Positions 1 to 6,015 of a stretch of DNA of 7,143 nt are shown here, in pieces. Position 1 is the first letter of the stretch, and each line of letters opens with the position of its first letter. Below the pieces are notes generated by a model. The model did not search any database. It was not told where the DNA came from and worked only from the letters and a program-made list of their open reading frames with translations. The translations under genes and the position numbers were made by a program. Source of the stretch: Methylomarinum sp050304855 (GTDB lineage Bacteria > Pseudomonadota > Gammaproteobacteria > Methylococcales > Methylomonadaceae); assembly GCA_050304855.1 (NCBI GenBank), contig JBNLEI010000017.1:1-7143 (forward strand), in the 5' to 3' direction.

Positions 1-1187
1 CCGATCATACACATGAACCGGTCCATCACAAAAGCGGCGCGAGACATATATCCCGAATCTTCCAAAGCGGATAAAAAAATGAATAAAAATCCGACAATAG
101 GGATAAACGTGGCGACTACTTGGACCCCGCCTCCGGCGCCATTTGCAATCAAAACGATTAACCAATCGGGAAAATGGAAATGCTGTAGGACTTGGCTGAG
201 TCCATCCACTAAAATAGCGCCGACGGCTAAATCAAAGAAATCGATAAAAGCGCTGCCGATATTAATAGTGAACATAAACATTGCATACATCACCAATAGA
301 AAAATCGGGATCCCCAAAAAGCGGTTCAACACGACCCGATCGATTTTATCGGTCATATGCCTGGAAACTTCATTCAATTTACATATACAGTTTTGCGTCA
401 GTTGATTGACGAAACTATAGCGAGCATCCGCCGTTAATATGTCGATTTCTTCTTCGGTTTTTGTTTCAATTTCCGCTTGCAAATGTTCGGCAACAGCTAC
501 CATTTCAGAACCGGCGATTTTTTTCGCCAGCGTATCGTTTTCCAGCAAACGTAGACTTAACCAACGCAGATCGCAAGAGGAAGCCGCCGCCTGAACGGCT
601 AACTGCGATAATAAATCATTGATAGCATTTTCGATTTCTTCATGATAAGGAATAGTGGCGTCAGGAATCGAAGGTTGTTCAAACGACAGGTTAATGACAT
701 CTTTCAACTGCTGTATCCCTTGGCCGGTCGATGCAGTAATCGGTACCACCGGGCAACCTAGCAAATTGGACAACGTGACCAAGTCAATTTTGATACCGCG
801 TTTTGCAACCGAATCCATCATATTCAGTGCGATGACCATCGGTACACGCATTTCAATCAGTTGCGACGTCAAATAAAGATTTCTCTCAATATTGGTCGCA
901 TCAATGATATTGATGATTAAATCCGCTTCATTGCTAGCGACATAATCGCGTGCTACCTTCTCATCCAACGATACCGAATCATCCGCGGATTCAAGAGAAT
1001 AAGTACCCGGCAAATCCACTAACTGGATTTTAAGCTCTTGAAAAACGTATTCCCCTACCTTTTTTTCAACTGTTACGCCTGGCCAGTTGCCGACATGTTG
1101 TTTGGCGCCGGTTAACGCATTAAACAATGTTGTCTTACCGCAATTGGGATTGCCTACTACACCGACAGTAAACAGTTTGTGGGTCAT
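1..1187 (-). CDS. feoB: Ferrous iron transport protein B, N-terminal half (runs off the window)
   Basis: FeoB is the inner-membrane Fe(II) transporter with a cytosolic N-terminal GTPase domain. The frame opens with ATG at 1187 and stays open for 395 codons to base 1, with no stop; the family is usually about 750-780 residues, so roughly half is present. Visible motifs are G1 GNPNCGKT (residues 12-19), G3 DLPG (58-61) and G4 NMMD (122-125). A helical GDI-like spacer follows to about 250, then the ADARY..TDKID..VLNR junction (253-289) that leads into the first membrane segment (about 291-310). Further hydrophobic segments lie near 342-350 and 361-376, ending in the conserved LEDSGYMSRAAFVMDR stretch (375-390). 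N15 corresponds to the Asn linked to potassium-stimulated GTPase activity in characterised FeoBs (family knowledge). The ATG overlaps the feoA stop as ATGA, so the two genes are probably translationally coupled. Identification is secure; completeness beyond base 1 is unknown. Confidence 0.97.
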   Translation of the reverse strand, partial: MTHKLFTVGVVGNPNCGKTTLFNALTGAKQHVGNWPGVTVEKKVGEYVFQELKIQLVDLPGTYSLESADDSVSLDEKVARDYVASNEADLIINIIDATNIERNLYLTSQLIEMRVPMVIALNMMDSVAKRGIKIDLVTLSNLLGCPVVPITASTGQGIQQLKDVINLSFEQPSIPDATIPYHEEIENAINDLLSQLAVQAAASSCDLRWLSLRLLENDTLAKKIAGSEMVAVAEHLQAEIETKTEEEIDILTADARYSFVNQLTQNCICKLNEVSRHMTDKIDRVVLNRFLGIPIFLLVMYAMFMFTINIGSAFIDFFDLAVGAILVDGLSQVLQHFHFPDWLIVLIANGAGGGVQVVATFIPIVGFLFIFLSALEDSGYMSRAAFVMDRFMCMI

Positions 1188-1438
1188 ATTTTTTCAACAA
1201 TCAATATGGAAGCTTCGTTTTTTCGCAATGATAGCGAAAAGCCGCGGATTTTAATCTCAATCGGGTCGCCTAGTGGTGCAAACCGGGTTACGGTGAACAC
1301 AGTACCCGGAGTCAGGCCCATGGCTAACAGGCGCTTTCGGTAAGCTTTGCCTGACTTATCAAAGCCGGCAATCTTGCCCGATTCGCCAACGGAAAAAGTA
1401 CTTAAAGTTTGAGGCATAAAGCTAAAAAAGGTTTCCAT
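1184..1438 (-). CDS. feoA: Ferrous iron transport protein A (small SH3-like cytosolic protein)
   Basis: FeoA is a small cytosolic SH3-like partner thought to act on FeoB; its precise role is unsettled. The 84-residue product shows family hallmarks: YRKRLLAMGLTPGT (about 33-46), the highly conserved APLGDPI (54-60) and a C-terminal SLRKNEA strand. The family is usually about 75 residues. A second in-frame ATG at 1417 (M8) would give 77 residues, closer to the norm, and neither start has a strong Shine-Dalgarno, so the exact N-terminus is uncertain. The gene is the first of an feoAB operon: its TGA overlaps the feoB ATG by 4 nt. The upstream region has a promoter and a Fur-box match, so repression by Fe(II)-Fur is the likely control. 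The preceding gene lapA is 184 nt away and probably in a different transcription unit. Confidence 0.95.
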   Translation of the reverse strand: METFFSFMPQTLSTFSVGESGKIAGFDKSGKAYRKRLLAMGLTPGTVFTVTRFAPLGDPIEIKIRGFSLSLRKNEASILIVEKI

Positions 1439-1462
1439 TTTTCACAAAGCCGGGATCGAGTT

Positions 1463-1487
1463 ATTTATCAATAAAACATTGATAAAT
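1463..1487 (-). repeat. Perfect 10-bp inverted repeat in the feoA leader
   Basis: Arms ATTTATCAAT (1463-1472) and ATTGATAAAT (1478-1487) are perfect inverted copies around a 5-nt centre (1473-1477). It sits between the Fur box and the feoA start, inside the predicted leader. It can act as a DNA dyad for a dimeric regulator or as an AU-only RNA hairpin of low stability. No U-tract follows, so it is not a terminator. Confidence 0.8.
1472..1484 (-). promoter_or_regulatory. Exact match to the IHF binding consensus in the feo leader
   Basis: On the minus strand the sequence TATCAATGTTTTA fits the IHF consensus WATCAANNNNTTR at every defined position. The surroundings are AT-rich, which favours IHF bending. 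It is embedded in the 10-bp inverted repeat, so the match may be incidental to that dyad. It lies downstream of the predicted start, which is not the usual activating position. Confidence 0.4.
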
Positions 1488-1500
1488 TCTTAAAAAGATA

Positions 1501-1519
1501 ATTAGTAATAATCATTCTC
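1501..1519 (-). promoter_or_regulatory. Candidate Fur box of the feoAB operon
   Basis: On the + strand this stretch reads ATTAGTAATAATCATTCTC. It matches the 19-base Fur consensus GATAATGATAATCATTATC at 14 of 19 positions by hand count, including an unbroken run of nine (AATAATCATT region). It lies just downstream of the proposed -10 (1530-1535), over the first transcribed bases, where bound Fur would block initiation. Its position directly upstream of feoA fits the known Fe-Fur control of feo operons. The site is inferred from sequence only. Confidence 0.75.
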
Positions 1520-1529
1520 ATTAAAGAAT

Positions 1530-1557
1530 ACTATACCATATTATTTTTTTGAATCGA
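1530..1557 (-). promoter_or_regulatory. Predicted sigma-70 promoter of feoAB, extended -10
   Basis: On the minus strand an extended -10, TGGTATAGT (1538-1530), is preceded by a weak -35-like TCGATT (1557-1552) with a 16-nt spacer. The spacer contains an A7 run. The poor -35 is typical when a TGn extension is present. Predicted start is about base 1523, giving a leader of about 85 nt before feoA. The adjacent Fur box supports the assignment. Confidence 0.55.
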
Positions 1558-1622
1558 GAAAAAGATAATTTGAGAATAGTTGCCAATCTTTAATGAAAAG
1601 GCGACCAACAGCTTCTGAGAAT

Positions 1623-1874
1623 TTACTTTAGAGTTTCATTGCCGATTTTCTTGCTAAGCTGAACATACTGCGCCTTTAATTTTACAATATGTAGCAATGC
1701 TGCAACGAAACCGATTGCAATACCGGCAAACAACTCAATGGTTAATGCAACCGTCAAGGGAAGAGAGAGGGTGAAAAAATAAAGATTGATTTCTACGGGT
1801 TGAAAATTCAACACGGAAAAAATCAACGCAATAATAAAGACCGTAAAGAAAACAATAAGGGCTAGGAGTTTCAT
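1623..1874 (-). CDS. lapA: LapA/YciS family small inner-membrane protein (DUF1049)
   Basis: LapA is a small inner-membrane protein. In E. coli it is encoded with LapB, which controls LPS synthesis through LpxC turnover by FtsH; the role of LapA itself is less defined. The 83-residue product has two hydrophobic segments, about 3-22 and 38-62, separated by a short loop with the typical NFQPVEIN pattern (23-30). Glycines G51 and G55 in the second segment are a family trait. A basic C-terminal tail (KLKAQYVQLSKKI, from about 65) is probably cytosolic. E47 is a charged residue inside the second segment. It begins 43 nt after the ihfB stop, the same order as in many gammaproteobacteria, but with no strong Shine-Dalgarno. 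No lapB follows: the next gene is feoA. Family assignment is by length, topology and context. Confidence 0.85.
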   Translation of the reverse strand: MKLLALIVFFTVFIIALIFSVLNFQPVEINLYFFTLSLPLTVALTIELFAGIAIGFVAALLHIVKLKAQYVQLSKKIGNETLK

Positions 1875-1917
1875 TAGCGGATTATTTCAATATTGTTAAC
1901 GTTGATTGAATTCCTGG

Positions 1918-2223
1918 TTAATCTACAATTTTGTATTTTTCTCGAGAAGCATCGACACGATCACGCAGTTCCTTACCAGGCTTAAAATGAGGAACATACT
2001 TTTCGGTTAAGGATACTGATTCGCCGGTTTTGGGATTACGTCCCATTCTAGGCGGACGGTGATGCAAAGAGAAACTTCCAAAACCGCGGATTTCAATTCT
2101 TTCGCCGCCGGCAAGCGTTTCACTCATCTGTTCGATGATACATTTAACGGCCAACTCGATGTCTTTAAGTGCAAGATGAGGCTGCTGTCTTGCAAGCGTT
2201 TCAATTAATTCTGATTTTGTCAC
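1918..2223 (-). CDS. ihfB: Integration host factor beta subunit
   Basis: IHF-beta pairs with IHF-alpha to bind and sharply bend DNA in recombination, replication and transcription. The N-terminal MTKSELIE, central GERIEIRGFGSFSLH (40-54) and PRMGRNPKTG arm (58-67), and YVPHFKPGKELRDRV near the C-terminus, are near-identical to E. coli IhfB as I recall it. P64 in the arm is the residue that intercalates into DNA. The protein has 101 residues versus 94 in E. coli; the extra is a charged C-terminal tail after RDRV. The start is GTG at 2223, backed by AGGA six bases upstream and by the exact family N-terminus. It follows rpsA by 54 nt, the conserved order, with a hairpin between them that may reduce read-through. 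Confidence 0.97.
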   Translation of the reverse strand: MTKSELIETLARQQPHLALKDIELAVKCIIEQMSETLAGGERIEIRGFGSFSLHHRPPRMGRNPKTGESVSLTEKYVPHFKPGKELRDRVDASREKYKIVD

Positions 2224-2229
2224 ACTTAA

Positions 2230-2233
2230 TCCT
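2230..2233 (-). promoter_or_regulatory. Shine-Dalgarno of ihfB, fixing a GTG start
   Basis: AGGA on the minus strand, six bases before the GTG at 2223-2221. No ATG in frame nearby would give the conserved MTKSEL N-terminus, so this site decides the GTG start. Confidence 0.75.
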
Positions 2234-2234
2234 G

Positions 2235-2270
2235 AATAAATATGAGGGGAACGAATGTTTCATTCCCCTC
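2235..2270 (-). terminator. Strong hairpin between rpsA and ihfB, possible terminator or attenuator
   Basis: The minus-strand RNA can form a 12-bp stem, GAGGGGAAUGAA with UUCGUUCCCCUC (one U-G wobble), around a 3-nt ACA loop (2244-2270). The tail AUAUUUAUU (2243-2235) is only moderately U-rich, so termination may be partial. The stem begins eight bases after the rpsA stop codon. It could also be a 3'-end stabiliser or processing site that uncouples rpsA and ihfB levels. Confidence 0.6.
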
Positions 2271-2277
2271 CTTCAGC

Positions 2278-3945
2278 TTATTTATCTATTTGTTTAAAGA
2301 TATCACCTAAAGTAGGTGTACCGGAAGAGGCGCCTTGCTGACCGTAGTCTTTAATCGCATTGGATTCTTCTTCCAAATCTTTAGCCTTAATAGACAGTGA
2401 AATAGATTTGGTTTTTTTGTCGACGCCGATAAATTTCGCTTCGACTTCATCGCCTACATTCAACAAGGTTCGTGCATCTTCAACACGGTCCCGCTGGATT
2501 TCAGAAGCTCTCAGGTAACCCTCGACGTTTTCGGCCAAAGTTATCACGGCACCTTTAGCGTCAACTTCTTTAACGGTACCGGTAACCAAACTACCTTTTT
2601 CATGCAGCGCGATGTAGTTTTGGAAAGGATCCTGTTCCAGTTGCTTAATACCTAACGAGATACGCTCACGCTCAGGATCAACGGCCAAAATAACGGTTTC
2701 GACTTCATCGCCTTTTTTGTATTTGCGAATAGCCTCTTCGTCATTTTCGTTCCAGGAAATGTCGGAAGTGTGGACCAAACCGTCAATACCGCCATCCAGA
2801 CCGATAAAGATACCGAAGTCGGTAATCGACTTGATCTTACCGCTGATTTTGTCGCCTTTGTTATGAGTCGCAGCGAACTCGTCCCACGGATTCGGACGGC
2901 ATTGTTTCATACCCAGCGAAATACGACGACGTTCTTCGTCGATTTCCAAAACCATCACTTCTACTTCGTCGCCAAGTTGCACGACTTTCGCAGGGTTGAC
3001 GTTTTTATTGGTCCAATCCATTTCAGAGACATGAACCAAGCCTTCGACACCTTCCTCAATTTCAACAAAACAACCGTAGTCGGTCAGGTTGTTGACTTTG
3101 CCGAACACGCGAGTACCGGCCGGGTAACGACGGGCGATATTTTGCCATGGATCTTCCTCCATTTGCTTCATGCCCAAAGAAACGCGGGTTTTGTCTTTAT
3201 CAAATTTAAGAACTTTGACTTTGACTTCTTGACCGATTTCAACACATTCGGATGGATGACGAACGCGGCGCCACGCCATGTCGGTAATATGCAACAAACC
3301 GTCGATACCGCCCAAATCGATAAACGCGCCGTAATCGGTCAGGTTTTTAACAATACCGGTCACGATAGCGCCGTCTTCCAGCGTTTTCATCAGTTCTTCT
3401 CTTTCTTCACTGTACTCTTTTTCGACTACGGCACGGCGAGACAGAACGACGTTATTACGTTTCTGGTCGATTTTGATAACTTTGAATTCAAGATCACGAC
3501 CTTCAAGGAAGGTTGTGTCGCGGATCGGACGAACATCGACCAGAGAACCGGGCAGGAAGGCACGCAATGCGCCGACGGCAACGGTGAACCCGCCACGAAC
3601 TTTTCCGGTAATACGACCGACAATGGTTTCGTCATTTTCGAAGGCTGTTTCCAGCTCGCCCCAGGCCTTGTTTTTCTTAGCTTTATCGCGGGAAAGAAGT
3701 GTGGAACCCAATCCATCTTCGAATAAATCGAGAGCTACCTCAATCTCATCGCCAACTTCAACCTCCAGGTCGCCATCCGCATTTAAAAACTGCCATTTCG
3801 GAATTACACCTTCAGATTTGGCTTGAGTACTAACGATAACGAATTCATTTTCAATATCGACAACGGTACCCACTAACATTGCGCCAGGACGCATTTCGGT
3901 CTTGGCTAAACTCTCTTCAAATAATTCAGCAAAGCTTTCGCTCAT
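2278..3945 (-). CDS. rpsA: 30S ribosomal protein S1
   Basis: S1 is the mRNA-binding 30S protein that unfolds leaders and supports initiation on weakly Shine-Dalgarno mRNAs. The product has 555 residues (557 in E. coli) with six S1/OB repeats at roughly 20-87, 105-171, 192-260, 277-347, 364-434 and 451-520. Repeats 3-5 carry the hallmark KNLTDYGAFIDLGG, NNLTDYGCFVEIEEG and KSITDFGIFIGLDGG segments, and LVDVRPIRD lies in repeat 2. The N-terminus MSESFAELFEESL aligns with the E. coli MTESFAQLFEESL. A longer frame from TTG at 3975 would add ten residues, but the ATG at 3945 has a GGGAAAG Shine-Dalgarno and the family N-terminus, so I use it. Upstream lie a terminator and a leader hairpin suggesting independent and possibly autoregulated expression, as known for E. 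coli rpsA. Confidence 0.98.
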   Translation of the reverse strand: MSESFAELFEESLAKTEMRPGAMLVGTVVDIENEFVIVSTQAKSEGVIPKWQFLNADGDLEVEVGDEIEVALDLFEDGLGSTLLSRDKAKKNKAWGELETAFENDETIVGRITGKVRGGFTVAVGALRAFLPGSLVDVRPIRDTTFLEGRDLEFKVIKIDQKRNNVVLSRRAVVEKEYSEEREELMKTLEDGAIVTGIVKNLTDYGAFIDLGGIDGLLHITDMAWRRVRHPSECVEIGQEVKVKVLKFDKDKTRVSLGMKQMEEDPWQNIARRYPAGTRVFGKVNNLTDYGCFVEIEEGVEGLVHVSEMDWTNKNVNPAKVVQLGDEVEVMVLEIDEERRRISLGMKQCRPNPWDEFAATHNKGDKISGKIKSITDFGIFIGLDGGIDGLVHTSDISWNENDEEAIRKYKKGDEVETVILAVDPERERISLGIKQLEQDPFQNYIALHEKGSLVTGTVKEVDAKGAVITLAENVEGYLRASEIQRDRVEDARTLLNVGDEVEAKFIGVDKKTKSISLSIKAKDLEEESNAIKDYGQQGASSGTPTLGDIFKQIDK

Positions 3946-3950
3946 TGTTT

Positions 3951-3957
3951 CTTTCCC
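3951..3957 (-). promoter_or_regulatory. Shine-Dalgarno of rpsA, deciding the ATG start at 3945
   Basis: GGGAAAG on the minus strand, five bases before the ATG at 3945-3943. It supports the family-standard N-terminus over an in-frame TTG ten codons upstream, and would lie inside the coding sequence if that TTG were used. Confidence 0.7.
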
Positions 3958-3983
3958 AAGCTTGCTATGACTCAAACAAGCTT
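3958..3983 (-). promoter_or_regulatory. Hairpin in the rpsA leader abutting the Shine-Dalgarno
   Basis: AAGCUUG (3983-3977) and CAAGCUU (3964-3958) form a 7-bp perfect stem around a 12-nt loop. The stem ends at the base directly before the GGGAAAG Shine-Dalgarno. E. coli rpsA has a structured leader through which S1 represses its own translation; an analogous role here is inference. Each arm contains the palindrome AAGCTT, so intermolecular pairing is also possible. Confidence 0.5.
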
Positions 3984-4001
3984 TAATTTCATCATAAAGT
4001 T

Positions 4002-4033
4002 AAAAAAAGCCGCCTGCCGGGTAAGCAAGCAAC
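4002..4033 (-). terminator. Intrinsic terminator after cmk
   Basis: The minus-strand RNA forms a 9-bp stem, GUUGCUUGC with GCAGGCGGC (three G-U wobbles), with a 7-nt loop UUACCCG, followed immediately by U7. It begins ten bases after the cmk stop codon and separates the aromatic biosynthesis/cmk block from rpsA. The wobble pairs weaken the stem, so partial read-through into rpsA is plausible. Confidence 0.7.
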
Positions 4034-4043
4034 ACCAAAAGCC

Positions 4044-4700
4044 CTAACGGACTAAGTTTATTACCTCGTCAATGACCTTTTCAATGGACAAATCCGACGA
4101 GTCGATATAAAGTGCATCAGCCGCCATTGCCAGCGGAGCAGTCTCGCGCTCACGATCACGGCGGTCACGCTCTTCAATCTCACAGGTAATTCGGTCAAGA
4201 TTAGCATCAATTCCTTTTTCAATCAACTGTTTATATCTGCGTTTCGCTCTCTCCACCGCACTAGCTGTTAGATAGACTTTATACTCGGCATCAGGAAACA
4301 CGACTGTCCCCATATCCCTACCATCGGCAACTAGCCCCGGAAGCTGTTGAAAATCCTTTTGTTTTTGCAGTAATACCGCTCGAACCTCAGGATACGCTGC
4401 AATAATCGAAGCGGTATTTCCGGTTGTTTCAGTGCCCAATTCAGCGGTAATATTTTCGCCATCGAGCAGCACAGTGAGCTCATCATTGCATTCAAATTCC
4501 AAACGCATAGTTCGGGCTAAACCGGTAATGCCTGCGATATCCTCGAGTTCTACTCCGGCTTTCAAAACTGCGATTGCCAAAGAACGATAAATGGAACCGC
4601 TGTCCAGATAATTCCATCCCAACTTTTTCGCAATAGCCCGACTGACCGTTCCTTTTCCCGCGCCGCTTGGGCCGTCAATCGTTAATACAGGGATACTCAT
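4044..4700 (-). CDS. cmk: Cytidylate kinase (CMP/dCMP kinase)
   Basis: Cmk transfers phosphate from ATP to CMP or dCMP in the cytosol, recycling pyrimidine nucleotides. The 218-residue protein has the P-loop GPSGAGKGT (10-18), the LDSGSIYR segment (32-39) and the VRAVLLQKQKDF segment (106-117). It also has the diagnostic DGRDMGTVVFPDA (126-138) that binds the cytosine nucleotide, and an Arg/Asp-rich lid (IEERDRRDRERETAPL) near residues 176-191. Length is slightly below E. coli Cmk (227) because the C-terminus is shorter. The ATG overlaps the aroA stop by 4 nt (ATGA), implying translational coupling. The aroA-cmk-rpsA order is the conserved supraoperon arrangement. A terminator follows shortly after the stop. 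No unusual residue seen. Confidence 0.97.
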   Translation of the reverse strand: MSIPVLTIDGPSGAGKGTVSRAIAKKLGWNYLDSGSIYRSLAIAVLKAGVELEDIAGITGLARTMRLEFECNDELTVLLDGENITAELGTETTGNTASIIAAYPEVRAVLLQKQKDFQQLPGLVADGRDMGTVVFPDAEYKVYLTASAVERAKRRYKQLIEKGIDANLDRITCEIEERDRRDRERETAPLAMAADALYIDSSDLSIEKVIDEVINLVR

Positions 4701-6013
4701 TGTTCTTGGCTAGTCAAATCAAGTCCCAAATGACTAGCCAGTTCACGGAATTCCGGAAAAGACGTATTAACATTTTCACAGTCCAGAATCGTAATACTGT
4801 CACTTGCACGTAAACCGGCTATAGAAAACGACATGGCAATGCGGTGATCACCATGAGAGTTTACTATTCCACCACTGATTGTGCTGCCGTTTATAATCAT
4901 ACCGTCTTCCGTAGGCTGTGCATCAACTCCCAGAATCTGCAAACCGTCAGCCATTACCTGTATGCGATCCGATTCTTTAACTCGCAACTCTTTAGCACCA
5001 GTCAGGCGTGTCTGGCCGTCTGCGCACGCCGCGGCAACAAACAGAACCGGAAATTCATCGATCGCCAGTGGCACCAACTCTTCCGGAATATCGATACCCT
5101 TCAATTGACTGGAACGTACCCGAAGATCGGCGACCGGTTCGCCTCCAACAAATTTTTCATTGGTTATTTCGATATTCGCGCCCATTAAACGCAAGATATC
5201 GATAACACCAGTACGGGTCGGATTGATACCGACATGTTTTAAGGTTACGTCGGAATCCGGAGCGATACTGGCTCCGACCAGAAAAAACGCAGCGGATGAA
5301 ATATCACTGGGCACATCGATTTCACAGCCTTTCAAGGTTCCGGAAGCATCGATTATCGCTTTGTTCTCTTCGCGTTTGACCTTATAACCAAAGCCATTGA
5401 GCATCCTTTCGGTATGATCGCGCGTTGGCGCCGGTTCAGTGACAATGGTTTCGCCTTCGGCATACATACCTGCCAACAATAAACAGGATTTGACTTGGGC
5501 ACTAGCCATCGGCATCTGGTAATGTATGCCTTTCAATTTGGCTCCTCCCTTGATTTTAAGGGGTGCAGTACCGTCCACTTGAGTTTCAATCTCAGCACCC
5601 ATCAATGCCAGAGGCTCAGTTACCCGGCGCATCGGCCTAGATTCTAAGGATTTATCACCAGTTAAAACGGTTTCGAACGGCTGACCAGCCAATAGGCCGC
5701 TCAACAAACGCATCGATGTACCGGAATTACCCAAATATAAAGGCTTTGCCGGTTGTTTGAGTCCATGTTTACCGACTCCGTGAATCGTCACTTCGCCATT
5801 AACCGGCCCCTCGATTTTTACACCCATGTCGCGGAAAGCCTGTAATGTCGCTAACGCATCTTCTGCATTTAAAAAACCGGTAACATGTGTAGTTCCTTCG
5901 GCCAACGAACCGAGCATGATTGATCGATGCGACATCGATTTATCGCCCGGCACTCTGATTTCTCCACGCAGTTTGCCGCCGGGTTTAACTTTATAAGTAA
6001 TAGATTTTGCCAT
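4697..6013 (-). CDS. aroA: 3-phosphoshikimate 1-carboxyvinyltransferase (EPSP synthase), class II-like
   Basis: AroA joins shikimate 3-phosphate and phosphoenolpyruvate to form EPSP, the sixth step of the shikimate pathway, in the cytosol. The 438-residue product carries the N-terminal GDKSMSHR (23-30, with K25), LGNSGTSMRL (94-103), RPMRRV (126-131), D318 in IDEFP, and KESDR (345-349) with E346. It has all four motifs used to define class II enzymes: GDKS, SAQVK (171-175), RDHTE (198-202) and NPTR (263-266). The residue aligned to E. coli P101 is L103, while the glycine aligned to G96 (G98) is kept. Class II members are often less sensitive to glyphosate; this is a prediction only. The ATG follows the tyrA stop after 2 nt, and the stop overlaps cmk. 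In Pseudomonas the tyrA and aroA domains are fused; here they are separate. Confidence 0.97.
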   Translation of the reverse strand: MAKSITYKVKPGGKLRGEIRVPGDKSMSHRSIMLGSLAEGTTHVTGFLNAEDALATLQAFRDMGVKIEGPVNGEVTIHGVGKHGLKQPAKPLYLGNSGTSMRLLSGLLAGQPFETVLTGDKSLESRPMRRVTEPLALMGAEIETQVDGTAPLKIKGGAKLKGIHYQMPMASAQVKSCLLLAGMYAEGETIVTEPAPTRDHTERMLNGFGYKVKREENKAIIDASGTLKGCEIDVPSDISSAAFFLVGASIAPDSDVTLKHVGINPTRTGVIDILRLMGANIEITNEKFVGGEPVADLRVRSSQLKGIDIPEELVPLAIDEFPVLFVAAACADGQTRLTGAKELRVKESDRIQVMADGLQILGVDAQPTEDGMIINGSTISGGIVNSHGDHRIAMSFSIAGLRASDSITILDCENVNTSFPEFRELASHLGLDLTSQEQ

Positions 6014-6015
6014 AT

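Noticed and set aside
13..405. A 130-codon open frame on the + strand opposite feoB
   Set aside because: It is antisense to membrane-domain codons of FeoB that carry clear family motifs; composition is non-protein-like and there is no supporting context.
1464..1486. FNR box in the feo leader dyad
   Set aside because: FNR needs TTGAT-N4-ATCAA. Here the half-sites are in the opposite order (ATCAA then TTGAT), so it does not fit although feo is often FNR-regulated.
1564..1582. A second Fur box upstream of the feo promoter
   Set aside because: GATAAT and GAGAAT hexamers are present but with wrong spacing and a poor match over the rest; too weak to call.
1560..1622. A terminator after lapA
   Set aside because: Only an imperfect GUUG..GCC / GGCAAC pairing with a bulge is visible, with no U-run directly after it, so I cannot support a terminator. 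Some read-through from lapA into feo is possible.
2770..3726. A 318-codon open frame on the + strand opposite rpsA
   Set aside because: It lies fully inside the secure S1 gene. Its Phe/Asp/Asn-rich composition is what the complement of acidic, Lys/Glu-rich S1 codons gives, and no domain is recognisable.
3946..3975. TTG start adding ten residues to S1
   Set aside because: The ATG at 3945 has a well-placed Shine-Dalgarno and gives the family N-terminus; the TTG extension would encode the leader hairpin.
3991..3996. TATGAT as the -10 of an rpsA promoter
   Set aside because: The hexamer is good, but no acceptable -35 sits 16-18 bases upstream (best is about 3 of 6), and no TG extension is present.
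4844..5387. Several overlapping + strand open frames of 65-114 codons
   Set aside because: All are antisense to the conserved aroA reading frame, overlap each other in different frames and show no recognisable protein features.
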